Shown: piece after piece, positions 43,501 through 52,700 of the stretch
Layout of the letters: every line of letters starts with the position of its first letter
Numbering within the stretch: the first letter of the stretch is position 1
NCBI GenBank assembly: GCA_016281315.1
Contig: JAEEIJ010000051.1
Span: 23,758-87,757 of the forward strand
DNA: 64,000 nucleotides
DNA from: Bacteroidales bacterium
GTDB lineage: Bacteria; Bacteroidota; Bacteroidia; Bacteroidales; UBA932
Direction of reading: 5' to 3'
Translations under genes and position numbers: made by a program
Notes under the pieces: model-generated
Told to the model about the DNA's origin: nothing
Seen by the model: only the letters and a program-made list of their open reading frames with translations
The model's database searches: none

Positions 43501-43654
43501 GATAGGAGCTCAGCACCATAATGGTGTTGGATTCGAAGTCCGGGAGGTTGTCCACCGGCAGCTGCACCAGGGCGTAGAGGCCCAGGATGGCGAAGGCCAG
43601 GAAGACCAGGAAAGTGGTGACCGGATGTTCTACCGATGTCCTGTAGATGCTCAT
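40562..43654 (-). CDS. RND efflux transporter, inner-membrane permease (AcrB/MexF-like)
   Basis: The product has 1030 residues with the 12-helix RND plan: helix 1 at HPVTTFLVFLAFAILGLYAL, two large periplasmic loops, and the proton-relay motif LSIAIGMVVDDAIVVLENVS in TM4. The PGASAEDVENNLT segment near the N-terminus is typical of the hydrophobe/amphiphile group rather than metal pumps. It exchanges protons for drugs or other hydrophobic compounds and works with the adaptor and TolC-like proteins encoded upstream in the same operon. Confidence 0.94.
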   Translation of the reverse strand: MSIYRTSVEHPVTTFLVFLAFAILGLYALVQLPVDNLPDFESNTIMVLSSYPGASAEDVENNLTKVLENALNGVPNLKDITSNSRENIAVLTLEFEYGTPIEDATNDVRDKLDMISQSIPDGASAPYLFKFSADDMPIMILSATADQSVSALDKILDERVATPLARVTGVGTVSVSGAPKREIQVYVDPSRLEAYKLSISAIAQIIAAENRNVPSGSIDIGSETYTLRIKKEFSDPQELLDVVLGSYNGGTVYLRDVARIADTVEEKSQESYTNGVRGAQIIIQKQSGYNTVDVIRKVKAALANLQRNLPSDIHIKTVVDSSDNILRTIGSLKETILITFLVVMLVVFLFLGRLKGTLIVVLSIPIALLASLLYLYATGNTLNIISMSALSIAIGMVVDDAIVVLENVSSHLERGEKPKEAAVHGTAEVGISVIASTLTMLCVFLPLTMISGMAGMMFRQLGWIVSIIMIVSTTAALTLVPMLCALLLNNKPTTNKVYKAIFVPVNKALDGISAGYSRLIAWCMRHKILIVVAAVLIFVGVLVLYAPKMKTEFFPAQDTGRIRASIELPIGTAQDVTREVAARIYDKICADVPEIKVLSYSFGQADSENAFASMQSNGTYLISMNINIGSMEKRERSVSEIADVIRADLKLFPELQRFNVNEGGMGMGGRSSVQLEIYGYDFGETEAAARDMRQKMMDSGLFVQAILSRDQYTPEYEVDFDREKLALNGLSSVTAAAAVSAAMSGTVASFYREDGEEYNIRVRYAPEFRTSTEDIENISIMNAMGQSIRVRDLGRIVETKVPPTIQRKNRDRYISVTGIMAKGYALSDGVAFVQDELSRNPLPQGLSWVIGGDYEEQKDMFADMILLALLIVILVYMVMASQFESFLGPFVIMFSIPFALVGVALGNMTAGLALGVMSLIGIIILLGIVVKNGIVLIDYTILLQERGYTAREASVTAARARLRPILMTTLTTVLGMLPLALGRGEGSEMWRGLGTTVAWGLSISTLITLVLIPVLYCGLSERREKRKKKV

Positions 43655-44664
43655 AGCACGTTCACCTTAATGCCGTCCTTGAGGGCTGCCTGGCCCTTCA
43701 CGACGATGGTTTCGCCGCCCTGCAGGCCTTCCGTGAGTTCATACTCGCCGCCCATATGGCGACCCACCTGCACGGGGAGGTAGCGCACGGTCGTATCGGC
43801 CTGCAGCACATAGATGAAACGGGTTCCGGTGCCTTCCTGCTTCACCAGGGCGGTATCCGGGACCACGACGCTGCGACGGGTGCCGAAGTTCACGGTGACC
43901 CGGGCGTACATGCCGGGACGGAGGACTTTGTCGGCGTTCTGCACGCTCACCTCCACCTTGAAGGTATGGGTGGCAGCGTCGATGGTGGGATACAGGCGTT
44001 CCACCTTGCCGGTGAACTCCCGGCCGGGGATGGCGTCCACGGTGAGGGTGACCTTCTGGCCCTTCTTCACCTGGGTGTATTCACTCTCGGAAACGCCCAC
44101 GAGCAGTTTCACGGGCACCACCTGCTGAACTACGAAGAGGGGCGCCGTCATGGAGAACATATCGCCTTTGTCGAAATTGCGGGCGCTCACGAAGCCCGTG
44201 ATGGGGCTTCGAAGGATGGTGTTCTCCTTTACGTTGGCATAGTTGGACTTACGCATTTTATAGCCCAGCTCCGCAGTCTGGAAATCGCTCTGCGATACCC
44301 CGCCCTGCTCATAGAGGCTCTTAAGGCGCTCGTATTCCAGGTCGTCGTTCTGGACCTGGAGGGCCAGCTGGTCCAGCTGCGTGCGGTCCATCTGGGCCAG
44401 CAGCTGGCCTTTCTGGACATAGTCGCCCACCTCCGCGTTGATGCTGCGGATGCGGCCGCCCTGCTGGGGCATGATGTTGTTCACGGCCCAGGCCTGGACG
44501 GTGGAGGCATAGGTGTTCTCCTGGGGGACGTCCCGGACCGGGGCTACGGCCACTTCCACGTTGGGCGTAATGGCCGCCGGCGCGGCCGGGGCCGGCGAAA
44601 CTGTTCCGTTGCTGCCGCAGGCTGCGGCGGAGAGCAGTGCGATGAGGATGTGTCTGAGTTTCAT
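43651..44664 (-). CDS. RND efflux periplasmic adaptor lipoprotein
   Basis: The product has 337 residues with lipobox Cys16 (SAAAC). The HlyD/AcrA-type plan is visible: a lipoyl half-motif GGRIRSINAEVGDYVQKGQL, a coiled-coil hairpin (DRTQLDQLALQVQNDDLEYE), the second lipoyl half ILRSPITGFVSARNFDKGDM and a beta-barrel with VTLTVDAIPGREFTGKV. It bridges permease and outer-membrane channel. The stop overlaps the permease start (ATGA). Confidence 0.93.
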   Translation of the reverse strand: MKLRHILIALLSAAACGSNGTVSPAPAAPAAITPNVEVAVAPVRDVPQENTYASTVQAWAVNNIMPQQGGRIRSINAEVGDYVQKGQLLAQMDRTQLDQLALQVQNDDLEYERLKSLYEQGGVSQSDFQTAELGYKMRKSNYANVKENTILRSPITGFVSARNFDKGDMFSMTAPLFVVQQVVPVKLLVGVSESEYTQVKKGQKVTLTVDAIPGREFTGKVERLYPTIDAATHTFKVEVSVQNADKVLRPGMYARVTVNFGTRRSVVVPDTALVKQEGTGTRFIYVLQADTTVRYLPVQVGRHMGGEYELTEGLQGGETIVVKGQAALKDGIKVNVL

Positions 44665-44673
44665 ATACCTTTT

Positions 44674-46176
44674 TTATTTTTCTTCGGTGAAATCATAACC
44701 CAGGGTTTGCTCCAGGCCGGCTTTGGCCACTACGAAACTGTAGACGGCCTGGGCCACCTGCATACGGGTCTGGGTGAGGGTGAGTTCCGTGTTGTTGAGG
44801 TCCGTCAGGGTGCTCTTGCCCACCTGGTAGCTCTTGGAAGCGATGTCGTAGGCTTTCTCCGCGCTGGTGAGCGCTTCCTTGGCGGCGTCGTAGGTCTTCA
44901 TGGCCGTATCCATGGTGGAGATGCTCTGGCGGATGCCGATACGCAGCTGCCGCTCCGCGTTCTCCCGCTGGAGGGCCAGTTCATCGGCCTGCACGCGCGT
45001 CTGCTTGATGGCGTGGTAACGCTGCCCGCCGGAGAAGATGGGGATGCTGAGCGAGACGGCGAGGGTGCTGGAGGGCAGCCACTTCCACTGGCTCAGGTTG
45101 AACTTGTCGCTCTGGGTGTAGTAGTTGTAGCTCAGCTGCAGGGCTAACGTCGGGAGGTAGGCGTACTGCTGCATGCGGATTTGTTTCGCAAGCATTTCCG
45201 CCTGCTGCGAGAGCTGACGCAACTGGCTATTTTTGTCCAGGGGAGCCTCCGAGGCCTCGTTGATGTCGTAGAACATGTGCTGGGCATAGTCTTCCAAGCT
45301 GCCCTTCACATCTACGGCGCGGTCCAGGTCCAGACCCATCACGGCTTTCAGCTGCCACAGGCCCAGATAGATGGCGTTTTCCGCATTGTAGAGATTGGGA
45401 ATGGCGGCGGCCAGGGTACTCTGGGCACGGGCCATATCCATATCCGAGGCCTTCTTGACGTTGTAGCGGCTCTCGGTGAGTTTGAAATTCTGGACGGCGT
45501 TCTCATACACGGCGTTGTATACGTCGTAGGAGGCTTTCGCCAAAAGGACGGCATAATAGGCCTGCTTGACGGAAGCCACAGTCCCAAGGCGGGACTCGCG
45601 GGCCTGCTCCACGGCCAGTTCCACCTGGTCCCCGGAGAGTCTCAGGCTTTCCCAAAGCTGGAAATTGATGACCGGCATTGCTGCGCTGATCCCCAGCTGC
45701 ACCTGATTGGTCCGGCCCATCTCGATGGCGCCGTCGCCGGAAGACTCATCGGCAGGCGTAACCGGAGCCACATAGGGCACGAACGGCGTGTTGGTGGCCT
45801 GGTAGAGCTGCTGGATGTAGTACATGATGGGTTCCACGAGTCCGGCCATCATGCCGGCCATGCCGCCGCCGGAAGAACTGCCTTCATCCTCGGAGTCCGA
45901 GCCGAAGTAGACCTTCTGCTTCTGGATGGCATAGCTATACAGCCCGCTGGCATTAATCTGCGGGAACAGGGCACCGTAGGCTCCTTTCTTCGCGTATTTC
46001 GTGCGCTGGACTTCCATATCGGCCACCTTCACCGAGGTGTTCTCCGACAAGGCAATCTTAATGGCGTCGTCCAGGCTCAGGACCAGGGTTGTGTCCGCCG
46101 GGGCGGGCCGATCCTGGTATTGGGCCTGCGCTGCCACTGGGAGCAACAGCGCGAGGACTATCAGTAACTTCTTCAT
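44674..46176 (-). CDS. TolC family outer-membrane efflux protein
   Basis: The product has 500 residues with a signal peptide ending AAQAQ. TolC-type features are the early LVLSLDDAIKIALSENTSVK and long helices rich in Ala, Gln and Glu, such as SRYNVKKASDMDMARAQSTL. Residues 90-150 contain an unusual Gly-Ser-Met-rich insert (SDSEDEGSSSGGGMAGMMAG). ATG 46176 is preferred over an ATG two codons upstream. It is 9 nt upstream of the adaptor gene and 20 nt downstream of lgt, so the pump genes may share the lgt promoter. Confidence 0.9.
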   Translation of the reverse strand: MKKLLIVLALLLPVAAQAQYQDRPAPADTTLVLSLDDAIKIALSENTSVKVADMEVQRTKYAKKGAYGALFPQINASGLYSYAIQKQKVYFGSDSEDEGSSSGGGMAGMMAGLVEPIMYYIQQLYQATNTPFVPYVAPVTPADESSGDGAIEMGRTNQVQLGISAAMPVINFQLWESLRLSGDQVELAVEQARESRLGTVASVKQAYYAVLLAKASYDVYNAVYENAVQNFKLTESRYNVKKASDMDMARAQSTLAAAIPNLYNAENAIYLGLWQLKAVMGLDLDRAVDVKGSLEDYAQHMFYDINEASEAPLDKNSQLRQLSQQAEMLAKQIRMQQYAYLPTLALQLSYNYYTQSDKFNLSQWKWLPSSTLAVSLSIPIFSGGQRYHAIKQTRVQADELALQRENAERQLRIGIRQSISTMDTAMKTYDAAKEALTSAEKAYDIASKSYQVGKSTLTDLNNTELTLTQTRMQVAQAVYSFVVAKAGLEQTLGYDFTEEK

Positions 46177-46202
46177 ACACATACTACTAACAAAAAATGC
46201 AC

Positions 46203-47081
46203 CTAACGCTCCTTGGGACGGGCGTAGTGCGTCTCCTCCTTCGGGGCGGGCTTGGGATGAACGGCCTCTGCGGGCAGCTTCTTCTTATAGGCATAAATCA
46301 GGAAGCCGATGCCCAGCAGCACGAAGGGGATGCTCAGCAGCTGGCCCATGTTGAGGGCCATTCCGGCCTCGAAGCCCACCTGGTCGTTCTTGATGAACTC
46401 GATGAGGAAGCGGCTGCCGAAGCACACGATGAGGAAAATGCCCACGAAACTGCCGCGGCACATCTTGTCCAGCTTCTTCCAGTAGAGGATCATCAGGGCG
46501 ATGCCCAGCAGAAGATAGGTGCCGGCCTCATAGAGCTGCGTGGGATGGCAGGGGACGGTTTCCCCGTTCCGCTGGAACACAAAGCCCCAGGGAAGGCTCG
46601 TGGGGGCGCCGTAAATCTCCGAATTGAAGAGGTTTCCCAGGCGAATGAAACAGGCCGCGAAGGAGACGGGTATCACCAGGTGGTCCAGCACCCACACGAA
46701 GTCGAAGTCGTTCTTGGGGCCGTACTTTTTGGCGTACCACCAGATGCCGAGGATGATGGCGATGGTGCCGCCGTGGCTGGCCAGGCCGCCCTTCCAGGGC
46801 ATAAAGATTTCCCAGAAACCTGCCCAGCTGCCGAAGTAATAGTCCGGCTGATAGAAGATGCAGTGACCCAGGCGGGCGCCCACGATGGTGCAGATGAGGA
46901 GCATATACAGCATCGGGTCCAGCAGCTTCTCGCTGATGCCTTCCCGCTTGAAGAAACTCTTCACGATGTACCAGCCCAGGATGAAGCCCGCCACGAACAG
47001 CAGCGAGTAATACCTGAGTTCGAACCCGCCCAGCTGCACGATGACCGGGTTCACGTTCCAATTGACGACCAGTGTTTCCAT
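46203..47081 (-). CDS. lgt: Prolipoprotein diacylglyceryl transferase
   Basis: The product has 292 residues with about seven membrane helices. Family motifs are VGARLGHCIFY, GGLASHGGTIAIILGIW, RLGNLFNSEIYG and HPTQLYEA. The enzyme attaches diacylglycerol to the lipobox cysteine, the first step in making the many lipoproteins seen in this window. The frame is open to 47180; ATG 47081 is chosen because it gives the usual N-terminus (METLVVNWNVNP) and lies 8 nt after a TATATTTG box. The C-terminus has a basic extension. Confidence 0.95.
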   Translation of the reverse strand: METLVVNWNVNPVIVQLGGFELRYYSLLFVAGFILGWYIVKSFFKREGISEKLLDPMLYMLLICTIVGARLGHCIFYQPDYYFGSWAGFWEIFMPWKGGLASHGGTIAIILGIWWYAKKYGPKNDFDFVWVLDHLVIPVSFAACFIRLGNLFNSEIYGAPTSLPWGFVFQRNGETVPCHPTQLYEAGTYLLLGIALMILYWKKLDKMCRGSFVGIFLIVCFGSRFLIEFIKNDQVGFEAGMALNMGQLLSIPFVLLGIGFLIYAYKKKLPAEAVHPKPAPKEETHYARPKER

Positions 47082-47089
47082 ATAGATTA

Positions 47090-47097
47090 CAAATATA
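47090..47097 (-). promoter_or_regulatory. -7 box for lgt
   Basis: TATATTTG on the minus strand ends 8 nt before ATG 47081. Confidence 0.65.
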
Positions 47098-47155
47098 GCA
47101 AAAATCGTTGATTTTTGTATCGGGCATTCGCATATGTTGTCTATGAGTGACAGCA

Positions 47156-47244
47156 ATCTTACCTCGGAAAAGAGCCTCAAATCAAGGTAAGATCATCGCA
47201 GGATACAGTCTTACCACGGAAATGGGTACATAATCAGGGTAAGA
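47156..47244. repeat. Two copies of a 36-38-bp repeat with TCTTACC ends
   Basis: Copy 1 (47156-47193) begins ATCTTACC and ends GGTAAGAT; copy 2 (47209-47244) begins TCTTACC and ends GGTAAGA. Both share CGGAAA after the left end and ATCA before the right end. The interior differs. They are 53 bp apart, start to start. Confidence 0.75.
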
Positions 47245-47282
47245 TTGACATTGTATGTCCTCATCGGTTCTATTCTTTTTGA

Positions 47283-47388
47283 CTAAAGCACACTTTCTGC
47301 ATTCAATGCCGTTTTCCGTGCTTTAGTGCCCTGTATTTCGCTGCCTAAAGCACACTTTATGCACTCAGGATACGATTTCATGCTTTAA
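47283..47388. repeat. Two copies of a 44-bp repeat with CTAAAGCA ends
   Basis: Both copies (47283-47326 and 47345-47388) are exactly 44 bp, begin CTAAAGCACACTTT, continue with TGCA and TCA at the same positions, and end in TGCTTTAG or TGCTTTAA, the inverse of the left end. They are 62 bp apart. The left arm is more conserved than the interior. Confidence 0.8.
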
Positions 47389-47450
47389 CGGTGGAGTGAT
47401 GCTGGTCATTCCACAGCGGCACAGCCCCTCCAATGAACAGCGGTGGAGGG

Positions 47451-48398
47451 TTAGCGTTTCAGCCGCACGTAAATACTCAGCGGAAGCACCTTGCCGAAGC
47501 TGTCATTAAAGGCCAGTTCGCCGGAAGTCATTTCCCGGAACTGGCCTTTGAAGGCTTCGCGCACCACGGTCTCGCCCAGGGCGGCGCTGTAGCCGTTGGA
47601 GTAGAGGTTGAGGACCATGAAGGCGTCGCGTTCATTCAGGATGGCCGCCACATTCTGCAGCAGGCCGAAAAGGAGTTCGTCCAGTTTCCACTTTTCTCCG
47701 TCCGGGCCGTGGCCGTAGGCGGGAGGATCCAGGATGATGCCGTCGTATTTGTTCCCCCGTTTGGCTTCGCGGCGGGCGAACTTCAGCGCATCTTCCACCA
47801 CCCAGCGGATGCCGTCCAGGCCGCTGCGCTCCATATTCTCGCGGGCCCAGGTGACTACCTGGCGCACAGAGTCCAGGTGGGTGACATCGGCCCCGGCGCA
47901 CTTGGCGGCGAGGGAGGCGGCGCCGGTATAGGCGAAGAGGTTCAGCACCTTCGGGGCCGGCAGCCCGTTGGCTTTGTGGATGCGCGCGAGGCGGCTCGTT
48001 TCCTTATAGATGAATTCCCAGTTGGGCGCCTGCTCGGGGAATACGCCCACGTGCTTGAAGGCGGTGAGGCCCAGGCGCAGGGACAGGTGCAGGTCGCTGG
48101 CGGCATGGGTTTCGGGGTCCGGGGCGCCGTTGTAGACAATTGACCACTGGTCGTCGGCCCGCTTCACCTTCTCCCAGGTGCCGCTGTCTTCCTTCCCGGC
48201 TTTCCCGAATCCGGCGCCGGGCCTGAAGACCACGTGGGCCAGGCGTTTCCATTCGGCCTCCGGCATCGATGGCGTCCAGAGGGCCTTGGGCTCCGGGCGG
48301 CGCAGGACATACTTTCCAAAGCGCTCCAGCTTCTCTCCGTTACCGGAATCCAGGAGCTCGTAATCTTTCCAATACTGAGCGGGAAATTCGACAGCCAT
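47451..48398 (-). CDS. Class I SAM-dependent rRNA methyltransferase (RlmI-like)
   Basis: The product has 315 residues. The SAM site reads KVLNLFAYTGAASLAAKCAG, followed by DSVRQVVTWARENMERSGLD and the catalytic-type motif DGIILDPPAYGHGP. This is the pattern of RlmI/RlmK-type RNA cytosine or guanine methyltransferases, though the N-terminal PUA domain of RlmI is not seen. The frame runs open into the divergent pgk gene; ATG 48398 is chosen because it follows a -7 box by 17 nt. Confidence 0.87.
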   Translation of the reverse strand: MAVEFPAQYWKDYELLDSGNGEKLERFGKYVLRRPEPKALWTPSMPEAEWKRLAHVVFRPGAGFGKAGKEDSGTWEKVKRADDQWSIVYNGAPDPETHAASDLHLSLRLGLTAFKHVGVFPEQAPNWEFIYKETSRLARIHKANGLPAPKVLNLFAYTGAASLAAKCAGADVTHLDSVRQVVTWARENMERSGLDGIRWVVEDALKFARREAKRGNKYDGIILDPPAYGHGPDGEKWKLDELLFGLLQNVAAILNERDAFMVLNLYSNGYSAALGETVVREAFKGQFREMTSGELAFNDSFGKVLPLSIYVRLKR

Positions 48399-48415
48399 AC
48401 CGTTTGATATTTCTG

Positions 48416-48433
48416 CAAAGATAGCTATCTTTG
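48416..48433. promoter_or_regulatory. Palindromic divergent promoter of pgk and the methyltransferase
   Basis: CAAAGATAGCTATCTTTG is a perfect 18-bp palindrome made of two TATCTTTG boxes in opposite directions (48426-48433 for pgk; 48416-48423 on the minus strand for the methyltransferase). The starts are 31 and 17 nt away. Two polymerases could not occupy both boxes at once. Confidence 0.7.
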
Positions 48434-48464
48434 TAGACTTAGACAAAACAAACAATTCTATACT

Positions 48465-49718
48465 ATGCAACAGTTCATTGACCAGTACGATTTCCGTGGC
48501 AAAAAAGCCATCGTACGCGTAGACTTCAACGTTCCCCTGAACGAAAACTTCGAAATTACGGACGACACCCGCATCCGCCGGGCGATGCCCACCCTCAAGA
48601 AAGTGCTCGCGGGCGGCGGCGCCGTCATCATTATGAGCCACCTGGGCCGTCCCAAGAAAGTGGATCCCAAGTTCTCCCTCAAGCATATCCTGAATCACGT
48701 GAGCGAATGCCTGGGCGTGCCCGTCCAGTTCGCCGAGGACTGCCAGAAGGCGAAGGCTCAGGCCGATGCCCTCAAGCCCGGCGAAGCCCTCCTCCTGGAG
48801 AACCTCCGTTACTACGCAGAGGAAGAAGGCAAGCCCAGAGGTCTGGCCGATGACGCCTCCGAGGAAGAGAAGAAAGCCGCCAAGGCTGCCGTGAAGGCCT
48901 CCCAGAAGGAGTTCGTGAAGACCCTCGCCAGCTATGCCGACTGCTACATCAACGACGCTTTCGGCACTGCCCATCGCGCCCACGGTTCCACCGCCCTCAT
49001 CGCCGAATACTTCCCCAATGACAAGATGTTCGGCTATCTGATGGAAGGCGAGATCAAGGCCATCGACAACGTGCTCAAGAACGCCCAGCGGCCCCTCACC
49101 GCCATCATCGGCGGCTCCAAGGTGAGCTCCAAGCTGGCCGTGCTGAAGAACCTCGTGGGCAAGGTGGACAACCTCATCATCGGCGGCGGTATGGGTTATA
49201 CCTTCATCAAGGCCCAGGGCGGCAAGATCGGCCTGTCCCTGCACGAGGACGAACTCATCCCGGATGCCCTCGAGATCCTGGCCACCGCGAAGGAAAAGGG
49301 CGTGAATGTGTCCCTCTCAGTGGAAACCGTCGCCGGCCAGGCGTTCGACAACGATACGCCCCAGCGCATCTTCCCCACCAATGACATCGCCCCCGACTGG
49401 GAAGGTATGGACGCCGCTCCCGCTTCCCTGGAGAACTGGAAGAAGATCATCCTGAGCTCCAAGACCATCCTCTGGAACGGCCCCGTGGGCGTTTTCGAAC
49501 TCCCGAACTTCGCCAAGGGCACCCTGCAGATTGCGGAAGACCTGGCCGAAGCCACCAAGAAGGGCGCCTACACCCTCGTGGGCGGCGGCGACTCCGTGGC
49601 GGCCGTCACCCAGATGGGTTATGCCGACAAAGTGAGCTACGTCTCCACCGGCGGCGGCGCGATGCTGGAAGCCATCGAAGGCAAGGTCCTTCCCGGCGTA
49701 GCAGCCATTCAGGAATAA
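48465..49718 (+). CDS. pgk: Phosphoglycerate kinase
   Basis: The product has 417 residues. Landmarks are [44 protein letters not shown] and the C-terminal [11 protein letters not shown] and STGGGAMLE. It makes ATP from 1,3-bisphosphoglycerate in glycolysis. Codon use is strongly biased, as in the major fimbrillins, as expected for an abundant enzyme. It converges on the DUF2723 gene with only 3 nt between the stops. Confidence 0.98.
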   Translation: MQQFIDQYDFRGKKAIVRVDFNVPLNENFEITDDTRIRRAMPTLKKVLAGGGAVIIMSHLGRPKKVDPKFSLKHILNHVSECLGVPVQFAEDCQKAKAQADALKPGEALLLENLRYYAEEEGKPRGLADDASEEEKKAAKAAVKASQKEFVKTLASYADCYINDAFGTAHRAHGSTALIAEYFPNDKMFGYLMEGEIKAIDNVLKNAQRPLTAIIGGSKVSSKLAVLKNLVGKVDNLIIGGGMGYTFIKAQGGKIGLSLHEDELIPDALEILATAKEKGVNVSLSVETVAGQAFDNDTPQRIFPTNDIAPDWEGMDAAPASLENWKKIILSSKTILWNGPVGVFELPNFAKGTLQIAEDLAEATKKGAYTLVGGGDSVAAVTQMGYADKVSYVSTGGGAMLEAIEGKVLPGVAAIQE

Positions 49719-49721
49719 GGG

Positions 49722-52700
49722 TTATTCCACTGCCGTCGAATCGGCATGTTCCAGACCGTAGCCGGAACCGGCTGCGGTCTTTAATATTGCCTCCAGGGAA
49801 TCCACCATCGCGTCGCCCAGGTCTTTGTCGCCGTACTGCTTACACACGTCGGCAATGTACAGGAGCACGCGGCTTGCGGTCTCGAACTCGTGACTGCCCA
49901 GCGTCCCCCACTCCAGATAGAAACCGGCAGTTTCCAGCAGGGCTTCGCACATGCGGTTGGCAAGCGGACGGGCTTTTTCGGGCGCACCCAGGAAATAGTA
50001 ATTCTCGATGACCTGGGCCACCATGTAGTCGTTGGCGGCGAAGCCCAGCGGAATGCTCTCCAGCGGGAACTGCGATTCCGGGAAATTCTCCTGCAGCAGG
50101 TCCATCATCTCGATGGCTTTTTCGTCCTCATTGATGTCGATGAGGGCGTTCGCCACCGTCACGTACAGCTGCCGCTGGCCCAGCACGCCCTGGAAGGTGT
50201 ACTGGTTCTGGTAGTCGGCGAAATAGTCCGTGCGCTTGAGGGCGTCCCAGGTGTAGACGTTCTTCATCTTATCGTACAGCTCCAGCGCATCCACCTTGCC
50301 GGCGTCCGACGAGGTGATCTTGTTCCGGATGGGCGTGAAACGGTAGGAGAAGCCGTCGTAGAGCATATAGTCCTTGATGCCCACGTTCAGGTCCCCGCCC
50401 ATATTGAGCACGCTCAGCGGACGGTCCCAGTTATAGGAAGAGAGCAGGTCCAGCAGGAAGATTTCCGGCTTGGAGACGTACTTCTTGTCCTTGGAGATGG
50501 TGAGGGTGATGGCATCCGGGATTTCGTCGGCGAACTTCTCCGGCACGATGCCGTACTTGAGACAATTCTCCTTGTTCACCGGCATCACCAGCTTGCGGGC
50601 GCAGATGAAATCCAGCTTCTCGCCGTCCTCCAGCGTGACCTTCATCTTGGGGTCGCGGAAGATTTCCATCACGTCGCTCAGCATCATCGGCGAGCCGTCG
50701 TCGTAGGCGATGTACACGAACTCGTTGGTCCCGTAGAGGTACTGGGACTGGGACACCTGCAGGGGCAGCGGAGCGCTCTCGTTGCAGGCCCATTTCATCT
50801 GGTCGCTGTACCAGTCCGTCCCCAGCAGGGAGGTGTTCACCACGCGGACGTCCGGGCGCACGCTTTCCACTTCCTGGGCATACCAGAGCGGGAAGGTATC
50901 GTTGTCCCCGTGGGTGATGAGATAGCCGTTGGGGCCGACGGAATTCAGGTAATTCTTCACCATCTCCACGGCGGTATAGCGGTGCGAACGGTCGTGGTCG
51001 TCCCAGTTCTGGGCGGCCATCAGCACGGGCACGCCCAGGCAGAGGACGGAGACGCCCACGGTAACCCCCTTGGCGGGCAGTTTCCGGGCCGATTCCTGCA
51101 GCCACTCCGCAAGCGCCGCCACGCCCAGGCCGATCCAGATGGCGAACATATAGAAGGAGCCAGCATAGGCGTAATCCCGTTCGCGCACCTGATAGGGCGG
51201 CTGGTTGAGGTACAGCACGATGGCGATGCCCGTCATAAAGAACATCAGGAACACCAGCCAGCTGCCGCGTTTGTCCTTGCCGAACTGATACACCAGGCCC
51301 AGCAGGCCCAGCAGCAGCGGCAGGAAGTAATAGTGATTCTTACCCTTGTTCTCCCGGAGCGAAGCCGGTGCGTCCGACTGGTCCCCCAGACGGATAGCAT
51401 CGAGGAAGCCGATGCCGCTCTCCCAGTTGCCGTGGAACACATCCCCGGGCAGCTGGCCCTGGATCTCGTTCTGCCGGCCCACGAAGTTCCACATGAAGTA
51501 GCGCCAGTACATCCAGTTGAGCTGGTAATCGAAGAAGAAGGCCAGGTTGGCCCCCATCGTGGGCTTGCGGTGGGAGGCGCCGCGGATGCGCGTGCCCTTG
51601 CCGTTCATATAACCCTCATATACCTCGATGTGCTTGGCGTCGGATGACCACATCCGCGGGAAGAGCATCTTCCCTTCGGGCCTGTAATCGGCCTCCGCCG
51701 GGGCCTGCGCGTGGATGTACTTCCCGTTCAGGGGTGCCCAGTACTTGCCCACCTTCAGGTCATAGGGCGCGTCGAAATACTGCCCGTAGATGAGCGGCGA
51801 AGTGCCGTACTGCTCACGGTTGAGGTAACGGACCAGCGTATAGGGATTATCGGGCTGATACTCGTTGGTGGGCGTCTTTACGCTGGAACGGATGATCACG
51901 ATCGCAAAGAGCGAGAAGCCGATCACCAGCGTGGTCACGCACAGGATCACCGTATTCCAAAACACTTTTCCCTTCTTCAGCGTGGCGAAGAGCCCCCAGA
52001 AACAGAGGGCGAGCAGCGCCACCAGGAAGAAAACGGCGCCGCTGTTGTACGGCAGGCCGAATCCGTTCACGAAGAGGCGGTCGAAGAAAGCCGCCAGCTT
52101 CGGGAGATACGGGATGAACAGGTACACCAGCAGGAACTCGATCACCACGCCGATGGCGAAAATGCCCACAAGCTGCCAGAAGCTGAACTTCTTCTCCTCG
52201 TTCTTCCGGTAGTAGTACATAAATACGAAGGCCGGAATGGTAAGGAGGTTCAGCAGGTGCACGCCGATGCTGAGGCCCATCAGGAAGGCGATGAGCACGA
52301 TCCAGCGGTTCGAATGGGGTTCATCGGCCTTCTCGTACCACTGGCACATCGCCCAGAAGACGAGCGCCGTAAAGAGCGAGGACATCGCATACACTTCGCC
52401 CTCCACCGCGCTGAACCAGAAGGTGTCGCTGAAGCAGTAGGCCAGGGCGCCAATAGCGCCAGACGCAAAAACGGCGATGTCGTTCTTCGTCAGGCGTTTC
52501 GCGAAGAAGACGATGGTGAAATAGAGCAGGAAGATGGTGAGCGCGCTCAGGAGGGCGTTCATCGCGTTCACGGCCACGGCGGCGTGCTCCGGCTTCACCG
52601 GAAGGGTGAAGAAGCGGGCCAGCAGCTGGAAAACCGGGTTTCCCGGAGGGTGTCCCACCTCCAGTTTATAGGACGATGCAATGAATTCCCCGCAGTCCCA

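Larger units (their letters stand above)
47082..47450. other. Intergenic region with paired short repeats
   Basis: This 369-bp stretch between lgt (promoter box at 47090-47097) and the methyltransferase gene has no gene. It contains two related pairs of inverted-end repeats, at 47156-47244 and 47283-47388, and a CCCTCC/GGAGGG hairpin at 47426-47450 just past the methyltransferase stop, which may aid termination. The centre is clearly more A/T-rich than the flanking genes. Confidence 0.6.

Noticed and set aside
47156..47388. CRISPR array or integron attC sites
   Set aside because: Only two copies of each repeat, with internal variation and unequal types; no cas or integrase genes in the window and no attC core sites.
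48399..49244. N-terminal extension of the methyltransferase to 597 residues
   Set aside because: The extension is antisense to pgk and passes through the promoter; ATG 48398 follows the -7 box and gives the normal protein.
49890..51647. Rightward 585-codon ORF
   Set aside because: Antisense to the DUF2723 gene, His/Gln/Val-rich, no recognisable motif.
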